Assembly: GCA_017414585.1 (NCBI GenBank)
Contig: JAFQLN010000094.1
Span: forward strand, 1-13,480
Reading direction: 5' to 3'
DNA length: 13,480 nt
From: Clostridia bacterium
GTDB lineage: Bacteria > Bacillota_A > Clostridia > Oscillospirales > CAG-272
The position numbers and the translations under genes are program-made. Each line of letters begins with the position of its first letter. The stretch's first letter is position 1. Below the pieces are notes generated by a model, which worked only from the letters and a program-made list of their open reading frames with translations, searched no databases and was not told the origin of the DNA. Below are positions 1 through 5,382 of the stretch, piece after piece.

Positions 1-577
1 AACCGATCTTTTCTTCTGTGCCGCTCCGTCCGAAGCGCAGAAGCAGTACGCACAGGAAAAGAACGTACAGCTTGTCTATGTTCCCGTGGGACTGGAGGCC
101 TTTGTGTTCTTCGTGAATGAAAACAATCCCGTGGATAATCTCACAGTCGATCAGATACGCGACATCTACGCAGGCGTTTACACAAACTGGGCGCAGCTCG
201 GCGGCGTGAACCGTCTGATCAATCCTGTCACCAGACTTGCGGGAAGCGGCAGTCAGTCGGCAATGGATGCATTCATGGGAGATCGAACGATTGCGCAAAA
301 ATCTCCTCTCGCTGTAATCGGTGCTTCAGTCGGCTTTTCCTTCCGCTATTACATGGACGGCATGGTAGGCAACAAACAGGTGAAAATGCTCTCTTTGAAC
401 GGTGTATATCCCAGTGCGGAAAACATTCGGAATGGTTCTTATCCCGTCATTGCCCAGTTCTATGCCGTTTACCGCGCAGACAACGAAAATGAGAATATTC
501 CTGTCCTCATCGACTGGATTTTATCGGAAGAAGGACAAACGCTCATCGAAAAGTGCGGTTATGTCCGTCTCCCTTAA
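1..577 (+). CDS. PstS-like periplasmic-binding-type protein, 3' part (5' end outside window)
   Basis: The reading frame is open from base 2, so this is the C-terminal 191 residues of a longer protein; an internal GTG at 86 is not a credible start because matching sequence continues upstream of it. The visible part has the PstS/PBP-like-2 hallmarks: a stretch reading LFFCAAPSEAQ, then VYVPVGLEAFVFFVN, an IYAGVYTNWAQLGG block, and a GSGSQSAMDAF block resembling the phosphate-binding loop. It ends with DWILSEEGQTLIEKCGYV, the usual C-terminal helix of the family. Members bind phosphate or other oxyanions on the cell surface and feed an ABC importer. The signal peptide or lipobox expected at the N terminus lies outside the window. 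No pstC, pstA or pstB follows; the next gene has its own promoter. The ligand could therefore be something other than phosphate. Confidence 0.8.
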   Translation, partial: TDLFFCAAPSEAQKQYAQEKNVQLVYVPVGLEAFVFFVNENNPVDNLTVDQIRDIYAGVYTNWAQLGGVNRLINPVTRLAGSGSQSAMDAFMGDRTIAQKSPLAVIGASVGFSFRYYMDGMVGNKQVKMLSLNGVYPSAENIRNGSYPVIAQFYAVYRADNENENIPVLIDWILSEEGQTLIEKCGYVRLP

Positions 578-596
578 AATATATCCAAGCATAAAT

Positions 597-650
597 TGCC
601 CCCGAATCAGCCCGCAGGATAGCATCCTCTCAGCGACTGACCAAGGGGCA
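597..650. repeat. Nested inverted repeat after the PstS-like gene
   Basis: TGCCCC at 597-602 is complementary to GGGGCA at 645-650, and between them AGGAT (616-620) pairs with ATCCT (624-628) across a 3-base loop. The two stems are nested. There is no T-run directly after either stem on the plus strand, so this is not a standard intrinsic terminator, although it lies where the upstream transcript should end. It could be a processing or attenuation structure, or chance. Confidence 0.35.
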
Positions 651-697
651 TTATTTGATAAACACGGAAAGAAATTACAAAAAATCAACGAAAGATA

Positions 698-726
698 TTG
701 CAATACAGCTTCTTTTTTTGTATAAT
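698..726 (+). promoter_or_regulatory. Sigma-A type promoter for the DUF1638-sulfatase operon
   Basis: The -35 box TTGCAA (698-703) and a perfect -10 box TATAAT (721-726) are separated by exactly 17 bases. Transcription would start near 733, giving an untranslated leader of about 87 bases before the ATG at 820. The promoter lies inside the upstream in-frame extension of the DUF1638 reading frame, which supports 820 as the real start. Confidence 0.75.
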
Positions 727-768
727 AATGGTATTCCCGAAATGATCGGACTTATAAAAAACGACCAT

Positions 769-801
769 GAATCAGTGCATGATTCTGCACTTTTGCATCA
801 T
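769..801. promoter_or_regulatory. Small dyad and repeat cluster in the DUF1638 leader
   Basis: GAATCA (769-774) and TGATTC (780-785) form a 6-bp inverted repeat with a 5-base gap. GTGCA (775-779) can alternatively pair with TGCAC (786-790). The 8-mers TGCATGAT (776-783) and TGCATCAT (794-801) are near-identical direct repeats 18 bases apart. The cluster lies just downstream of the predicted transcription start and just before the ribosome binding site at 807-812. It could be an operator or a pair of alternative RNA hairpins. No known family site is recognised. Confidence 0.3.
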
Positions 802-819
802 CAATCAGGAGGAAACACT

Positions 820-1566
820 ATGCGTATTCATATTATCGCCTGCCGGATTTTCGCACGGGAGCTGAGCAATCTGGCTTCTCTGAGCAGCAACACGGTCGAT
901 ATCACATGGGTCGGACGCGGTCTGCACAACGAACCGGATAAACTGCGCCGGCATCTCTGCGATGTTGTTGACGATATCTACAGACAGATCGAAACCGGAG
1001 CACTCGAACACCGCCCGGATTACATCGTACTGGGGTACGGTCTGTGTTCTAACGGTGTCGTCGGCGTGCGGTGCCGCGATATTCCGATTGTAGTCCCGCG
1101 TACGGACGACTGCATCGCTCTGTTCATGGGATCGCAGGCGCGCTATCTCAAAGAATTCTATGAAGCGGACGGTGCGTTCTGGCTCAACAGTGCGTGGTTT
1201 GAACAAAGCGTCAGCCCCATGGATGCCGAAATCCTCCGCAGACGTAAATGGCAGGAATACGCCGAAAAATACGGCGAAGACAATGCCGATTATCTCATGG
1301 AAATCGAAAGCAGCTGGATGAGCAATTATTCCACGCTGGGATATATTCACTCCAGCATTTTTGACAGCCCGGAACACCTGGAAATTGCGCGCCGGGGAGC
1401 GGAGGAAAAAGGCTGGCAGATGCGGGAGCTGAACGATGATCTGCGGCTTCTGCGTATGATGGTAAACGGCACATGGAACGAAGAGGAATTTCTCATTCTC
1501 AAGCCCGGCGAACGCATCGCTCCCGATTATACGGGTCTGAAACTGAAAGCAGAACCGGATGCCTGA
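820..1566 (+). CDS. DUF1638 domain protein
   Basis: This is a 248-residue protein. The start at 820 is set by AGGAGG at 807-812, seven bases upstream, and by the promoter lying upstream. The DUF1638 signature is clear: IIACRIFARE at residues 5-14, then YIVLGYGLCSNGVVG (68-82) and PIVVPRTDDCIALFMGS (89-105). Conserved cysteines are C8, C76 and C98, with C85 between. The biochemical role of the family is not established. Its members are often found beside corrinoid-dependent methyltransferase genes in anaerobes and methanogens, so a role in C1 or cobamide chemistry is plausible but inferred. There is no signal peptide or membrane segment, so it should be cytosolic. It is the first gene of an operon with the sulfatase, 53 bases downstream. 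The link to a sulfatase is unusual and may reflect only shared expression. Confidence 0.85.
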   Translation: MRIHIIACRIFARELSNLASLSSNTVDITWVGRGLHNEPDKLRRHLCDVVDDIYRQIETGALEHRPDYIVLGYGLCSNGVVGVRCRDIPIVVPRTDDCIALFMGSQARYLKEFYEADGAFWLNSAWFEQSVSPMDAEILRRRKWQEYAEKYGEDNADYLMEIESSWMSNYSTLGYIHSSIFDSPEHLEIARRGAEEKGWQMRELNDDLRLLRMMVNGTWNEEEFLILKPGERIAPDYTGLKLKAEPDA

Positions 1567-1619
1567 GCAGACGAACCGCTTTTCTACACAATCCCACACG
1601 TGATCTAAAGGAGATATTT

Positions 1620-3110
1620 ATGCGTCCGAATATTCTTTTCATTCTCAGCGATGACCAGGGTGCATGGGCTATGCGCTGTGCAGGAAACCATGACATTCAC
1701 ACGCCCAATCTCGACCGGCTTGCCGCTGAAGGCGTTCGGTTTGAAAATTTCTACTGCGCCTCCCCGGTCTGCTCCCCTGCACGCGCATCCATTATTACCG
1801 GGGAAATGCCGTCCTGTCACGGTGTGCACGACTGGCTCTGCCGCGGCAATGTGCAGGGAGATGCGCATCCCTATATGAGCGAACACCCGCATTTCCGTTC
1901 GGATGTCGGCATTGAGTATCTGGAAGGACATCCCTCATACATTGCAGTCCTTGCCGAAAACGGGTACAACTGTGCCTTGAGCGGCAAGTGGCATCTCGGC
2001 AATCAGGATCATCCCAAGGAAGGTTTTTCCGGCTGGTTTACCATTTCCGGCGGCGGCTGTGCTTACTATTCTCCCGACTTTTTTGAAAACGGCAGATTCA
2101 CCGTCTCCCACGATTATGTCACCGACGTGATCACCGACCGTGCACTCGCCTTTCTGGATGAACTGGAACAGAAAGAAGAACCCTTCTGCCTGCAGGTTCA
2201 TTATACCGCACCGCATTCCCCGTGGACGCCTGAAAATCACCCGGACGAATACCTCGCGCTGTACAAAGACTGTGCGTTCACTGCCACGCCGGATCTGCCG
2301 ATTCATCCGTGTCAGCAAACCAGTGCCCCTCTCGGAGACACCCCCGAACGGCGGCGCGAAAATCTGACCGGGTATTATGCTGCCATATCCGCCATGGATG
2401 CGAACATCGGACGCCTGCTCGACAAACTGGATCGGGACGGACTGGCGGACAATACGGTTGTTATCTTTACGGCAGACAACGGCATGAACATGGGGCATCA
2501 CGGAATCTGGGGCAAAGGCAACGGTACCTACCCGCCAAATATGTATGACACATCCGTAAAGGTTCCCTTCCTGATCCGCGCACCGTTTCTCACAAGAACC
2601 GGCATTACAGCACAGCGCAGCGCCTCGCACTGTGACCTGTTCCCCACCATTCTCGATATCGCTTCCGCTGATTACACCTTGAACGAGCATCAGCCGGGCA
2701 GCAGTCTCTGCGGATATCTGACCGACGGATGCCCCGATACGGCTGACAGTCCTTTCATCGCTATTTATGATGAATACGGCTTTGTACGGATGCTCCGCGG
2801 TGAACGGTACAAGCTGATCCGCCGCTACCGCCATAACGATGACGAGCTGTACGATATGCTTGAGGATCCCGATGAAACGCACAACCTGATTGACGAACCT
2901 GCTCTTGCCGATGTGGTGCGTGAAATGAGCGACCGTCTTGAAGCGTGGTTTGACCGATATGCGGATCCGAAATGCGACGGAAAGAATTCCCTGACGCTCA
3001 CAGGCTCCGGACAGCGCGATCTGTGCTGGGAAACGGATGCGTTTGCGCACTGGAACCGGATGTATTATTCCGGAAACGACACGCTCGATGAACCGGTGCA
3101 CAAGCTGTAA
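1620..3110 (+). CDS. Cys-type sulfatase (arylsulfatase family S1), cytosolic
   Basis: This 496-residue hydrolase cleaves sulfate esters, probably from sugars. The start at 1620 follows AAAGGAG at 1607-1613; the longer frame upstream overlaps the DUF1638 gene and has no such site. It opens with the metal-binding NILFILSDDQG block (D11, D12). The maturation motif is CSPAR (C51 to R55), in which C51 would be converted to formylglycine; in anaerobes this needs an anaerobic maturase (anSME), which is not in this window. Further family landmarks are GKWHLG (K123, H125), APHSPW (H199) and TADNG (D286, N287), so the active site looks complete. No N-terminal signal peptide is visible, and the protein starts directly with the catalytic fold, which suggests it acts on imported sulfated oligosaccharides or metabolites. 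The precise S1 subfamily and substrate cannot be assigned by eye. Confidence 0.93.
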   Translation: MRPNILFILSDDQGAWAMRCAGNHDIHTPNLDRLAAEGVRFENFYCASPVCSPARASIITGEMPSCHGVHDWLCRGNVQGDAHPYMSEHPHFRSDVGIEYLEGHPSYIAVLAENGYNCALSGKWHLGNQDHPKEGFSGWFTISGGGCAYYSPDFFENGRFTVSHDYVTDVITDRALAFLDELEQKEEPFCLQVHYTAPHSPWTPENHPDEYLALYKDCAFTATPDLPIHPCQQTSAPLGDTPERRRENLTGYYAAISAMDANIGRLLDKLDRDGLADNTVVIFTADNGMNMGHHGIWGKGNGTYPPNMYDTSVKVPFLIRAPFLTRTGITAQRSASHCDLFPTILDIASADYTLNEHQPGSSLCGYLTDGCPDTADSPFIAIYDEYGFVRMLRGERYKLIRRYRHNDDELYDMLEDPDETHNLIDEPALADVVREMSDRLEAWFDRYADPKCDGKNSLTLTGSGQRDLCWETDAFAHWNRMYYSGNDTLDEPVHKL

Positions 3111-3134
3111 ATTTTTGTGTCAATTCATAAAAGC

Positions 3135-3181
3135 AAACACTGCCGCTTCGCATGATCAGTCATGCATATACGGCAGTGTTT
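3135..3181. terminator. Bidirectional intrinsic terminator between convergent operons
   Basis: AAACACTGCCG (3135-3145) pairs perfectly with CGGCAGTGTTT (3171-3181), with a second hairpin inside the loop (GCATGA 3150-3155 with TCATGC 3160-3165). On the plus strand a T-rich run follows (TTTTTCTTATTATTTT). On the minus strand the stem is followed by TTTGCTTTTA. It ends the sulfatase transcript and, from the other side, the radical SAM transcript. Confidence 0.85.
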
Positions 3182-3243
3182 TTCTTATTATTTTCAAACC
3201 AATGCTTCTTCCGTGCACCCTGCACAGAGGACTGCCTCCGGTT

Positions 3244-4200
3244 TTACCACTTCCAGTTTGCAGCTGTGATGAAGCCGACCGCTTTTTCCATGGTAGCGCC
3301 GCGGCTGGTTTCCGTCGCAAGGCTGAGATCGCGGGGGTTGACGCTTGCTTCCGCGTAAACCTGATTTGCACCCGCCATCAGGCAGAGAATATCCGGTTCA
3401 TGCACACCCATCGCACGTCTGGGCTTGATGAACAGCTTGGCAACCGCGCAGATTTTCGCAAGTTCAGCAGAGGAAATTTCTCCGCGTGCATGGAGCTTGG
3501 TTCCGGGCACGCAGGTACGCTTCATAACGGCAGCAACATCCGCACCGTACTTCTTTGCGCGCGCCATTTCCTCCACCAGTTCCTCGTGGGTATGTTCGGG
3601 ACCGATGGGTTCAACGCAGTAATAGCGTTCCAGACCGACTTCGCACGCCGCTTCGATGGTACGTACACGCTGTTCGAGCGTCAGTTCGTTATCCACGCCT
3701 TCGCGGAGACGACAGACATGATATACACCGGTAAAGCCGACTCTGCGCAGTTCCTTTGCATACTGCAGATCGAAATCCCCGATATTTGCGACAAAGCGCA
3801 TTTCTTTCGGAATATGTCTGCGGACTCTTTCGGCATATTCGAGAAAATCGTCGTTGGTGAAGTTGATTGTCGTCATCAGAAGGATTTCGTCCACCTTCTG
3901 CGCAACGAGGACTTCAGCCATTTTCTCCGTGGTTTCTACCGGGAGAATGAAGCTGTTATCCTTGGGGAACACGCTTTCCGCGAGAGCACAGAACGCACAG
4001 TTCCCGGGACAGGGAGACGCTTCCACGCCGATCTGCGTATAGATCGAACCGCGTCCCTGATACTGTGCACGGGATTCTGCATCCGCGATGCCCAGAAGCG
4101 TATAGTATTCCATGCTTCCCGTGGGGATGGAAAGAAGCTCGAGCGCGTCATCTCTGCTCAGTTCTGCGCCGGACTGTGCTTTTTCAAATAATTTTTTCAT
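3244..4200 (-). CDS. BioB-like radical SAM protein of unknown substrate
   Basis: This 318-residue protein has the radical SAM cluster motif CPGNCAFC (C64, C68, C71, spacing CX3CX2C), which binds the 4Fe-4S cluster that cleaves S-adenosylmethionine. The rest resembles the biotin synthase/HydE/PylB group: YHVCRLREGVD (160-170), CVEPIGPEHT (195-204), and a BATS-like tail with GANQVYAEASVNPRD near residues 280-295. I do not see the NLDT-type motif found in true biotin synthase, and no other biotin genes are nearby, so biotin synthesis is unlikely. A methyl- or amino-acid-related radical reaction in the same pathway as the neighbouring UroD-like and COG0523 proteins is an inference. The ATG at 4200 has no good ribosome binding site. 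It overlaps the stop of a 14-codon mini-ORF (ATGA), so translation is probably coupled. It is the last gene of the minus-strand module. Confidence 0.8.
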   Translation of the reverse strand: MKKLFEKAQSGAELSRDDALELLSIPTGSMEYYTLLGIADAESRAQYQGRGSIYTQIGVEASPCPGNCAFCALAESVFPKDNSFILPVETTEKMAEVLVAQKVDEILLMTTINFTNDDFLEYAERVRRHIPKEMRFVANIGDFDLQYAKELRRVGFTGVYHVCRLREGVDNELTLEQRVRTIEAACEVGLERYYCVEPIGPEHTHEELVEEMARAKKYGADVAAVMKRTCVPGTKLHARGEISSAELAKICAVAKLFIKPRRAMGVHEPDILCLMAGANQVYAEASVNPRDLSLATETSRGATMEKAVGFITAANWKW

Positions 4201-4241
4201 AATATTACCGTGACCGGCTTGCGGCTGATGCCTGCAGTCAT
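4197..4241 (-). CDS. 14-codon mini-ORF, possible leader peptide coupled to the radical SAM gene
   Basis: An ATG at 4241-4239 sits seven bases after a strong AAGGAG and opens a frame encoding MTAGISRKPVTVIL. Its TGA overlaps the ATG of the radical SAM gene as ATGA. The downstream gene lacks a ribosome binding site of its own, and its frame is closed upstream by a TGA right after this AAGGAG. The best reading is a short coupling peptide that delivers ribosomes to the radical SAM start. The alternative is a frameshifted remnant of an N-terminal extension of the radical SAM protein. The peptide matches nothing I recognise. Confidence 0.45.
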   Translation of the reverse strand: MTAGISRKPVTVIL

Positions 4242-4297
4242 GTCACTTCTCCTTATAGTTTTTCATGATATGATGGATACATCCCGTATTTTTCTTA

Positions 4298-5215
4298 TCA
4301 CAGGATTTTGACCGAAGCCTGCGGGAACCAGCCAGCCGCTTCGAGAATGCTTCTGCGGGCTGACAGTCCGTTGCCGTAGAGGACGGTGATCTGTCCGACA
4401 TTTCCGGCATTTCCGGAAAACGGACGAAGCTCAACGAGGGGACCGACACAGTCTGCCACGTACACTTCCGTACCGATTTTGACAAAGCCCTTGATTCTGT
4501 ATGTATCTTCCGCGAACATTTTCAGAAAGGACACCAGCCCTTCCGCTGTGAATCCGTCCACTTCCACGGTCAGATCACGCAGGGAGAGGTCGCGTGTACG
4601 GATTTCGGAAGTCCCTTCTTCGTCCGCCGGTGTGCTGCCGATTTCGAGAATCCATGCCGCTTCACACGCGCCGTATGTGGTTTCGTACACAGGGCGGTTC
4701 GGCTTCTGTGCTTTCGCAATGGTGCGGATATCGGCAATCTGCTCCGGTGAAGCGATATCGGTTTTATTGATCAGCACGAGATCGCTGACCGCCAGCTGCA
4801 TCCGGCTGATTTTGTTGGACTGATAGACTTTATGGAATCTGGCACCGTCCACAAGGCAGACCGCTCCGGCATAGGTAAGACCGCTGTAGACCGGTCGGGA
4901 AAAGATGCTTTTCACCGCAGTCGGATCTGCCAGTCCGGATGCTTCCACAAAAATCAGGTCGGGGCTGTGCTTTTCGAGAATGGCGCTGACAGCTTCCTCA
5001 AACTGCTCGATTCTGCAGGAGCAGAAGATCGAACCGTTGTCAATTTCCGTCATGGCAATGCCCAGATGCCCGAGCAGTGTTCCGTCCACGCCGTTTTTTC
5101 CGAACTCATTGATGATGAGCGCTGTCTTCTGATCCGGAAACAAACGGACGAGTTTTTCAAGAAATGTGGTCTTCCCCGCTCCGAGAAAACCGGTAATAAG
5201 ATAGAGTTTTGTCAT
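4298..5215 (-). CDS. COG0523 (CobW-like) P-loop GTPase, putative metal chaperone
   Basis: This 305-residue G3E-family GTPase starts at 5215; AAGGAG at 5226-5221 is five bases upstream, and the longer frame to 5383 runs through intergenic dyads. The Walker A motif GFLGAGKTT occupies residues 9-17, INEFG 35-39, EASGLADP 91-98 and the guanine-specificity motif NKTD 150-153. The C-terminal CobW_C region covers roughly residues 215-300. Members deliver zinc, cobalt or other metals to client enzymes. The usual CxCC metal motif (in a context like NGCICC) is altered here to NGSIFCSC (60-67), leaving only C65 and C67, so metal choice or affinity may differ. It lies between a UroD-family protein and a radical SAM protein; a plausible job is loading the metal of the UroD-like neighbour or handling a cobamide. 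This is inference. Confidence 0.88.
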   Translation of the reverse strand: MTKLYLITGFLGAGKTTFLEKLVRLFPDQKTALIINEFGKNGVDGTLLGHLGIAMTEIDNGSIFCSCRIEQFEEAVSAILEKHSPDLIFVEASGLADPTAVKSIFSRPVYSGLTYAGAVCLVDGARFHKVYQSNKISRMQLAVSDLVLINKTDIASPEQIADIRTIAKAQKPNRPVYETTYGACEAAWILEIGSTPADEEGTSEIRTRDLSLRDLTVEVDGFTAEGLVSFLKMFAEDTYRIKGFVKIGTEVYVADCVGPLVELRPFSGNAGNVGQITVLYGNGLSARRSILEAAGWFPQASVKIL

Positions 5216-5269
5216 AGAATCTCCTTCATAAACCAAACCGGACACCCAAATGAAAACATATTCCGCTCT

Positions 5270-5316
5270 TTGTTCAGCTCTTATAGTAGACTTAGTCAAG
5301 TATATGGGCTGAACAA
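5270..5316. repeat. 47-bp near-perfect dyad upstream of the COG0523 gene
   Basis: The sequence is symmetric about base 5293. TTGTTCAGC (5270-5278) is complementary to GCTGAACAA (5308-5316), and the inner part continues with TATA (5282-5285)/TATA (5301-5304) and GACT/AGTC flanking the centre. By direct pairing, 19 of 23 pairs match; the exceptions are 5279/5307 (a possible wobble), 5281/5305, 5286/5300 and 5288/5298. It lies 55 bases upstream of the COG0523 start. It could be an operator for a dimeric regulator: the inner TTGACTNAGTC resembles sites of Rrf2-type regulators, and the local AraC or PadR protein is also a candidate. It could instead fold as a long RNA hairpin. No T-run follows, so it is not a simple terminator. 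Confidence 0.6.
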
Positions 5317-5318
5317 TG

Positions 5319-5376
5319 CGCACTTCCGCGCAGAGGAGTACGCCGGGAATCTGGGATACTCCTCTGCGGTTGTGCG
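5319..5376. repeat. Large stem-loop just after the UroD-fusion stop codon
   Basis: CGCAGAGGAGTA (5329-5340) pairs perfectly with TACTCCTCTGCG (5357-5368) around a 16-base loop. After an asymmetric internal loop (5 and 3 bases) the stem continues as CGCAC (5319-5323) with GTGCG (5372-5376). It begins seven bases after the stop codon of the upstream gene on the minus strand. No T-run follows on either strand, so a role in mRNA stability, processing or partial termination between the two genes is more likely than a standard terminator. Confidence 0.6.
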
Positions 5377-5382
5377 TAAACA

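Noticed and set aside
597..650. Riboswitch (for example cobalamin or TPP type) before the DUF1638 gene
   Set aside because: The nested stems lie upstream of the promoter at 698-726, so they are not in that transcript, and no conserved riboswitch core such as the B12 box is visible.
655..819. 55-codon N-terminal extension of the DUF1638 protein
   Set aside because: It contains the -35 and -10 boxes and the leader repeats; AGGAGG at 807-812 marks 820 as the start.
1935..3101. 388-codon open frame opposite the sulfatase
   Set aside because: Antisense shadow caused by codon bias; the sulfatase on the other strand has a complete active site and a good start.
3037..4191. 384-codon plus-strand frame across the terminator and opposite the radical SAM gene
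   Set aside because: It runs through a strong bidirectional terminator at 3135-3181 and has no recognisable domain, whereas the minus-strand frame has CX3CX2C and BioB-like blocks.
3244..4200. Calling the radical SAM gene bioB
   Set aside because: No NLDT-like motif and no biotin genes nearby; overall similarity alone does not support the specific name.
5270..5316. Integron attC site or insertion-sequence end
   Set aside because: The dyad has long complementary arms but lacks the GTTRRRY/RYYYAAC core sites; no integrase or transposase and no target-site duplication is visible nearby.
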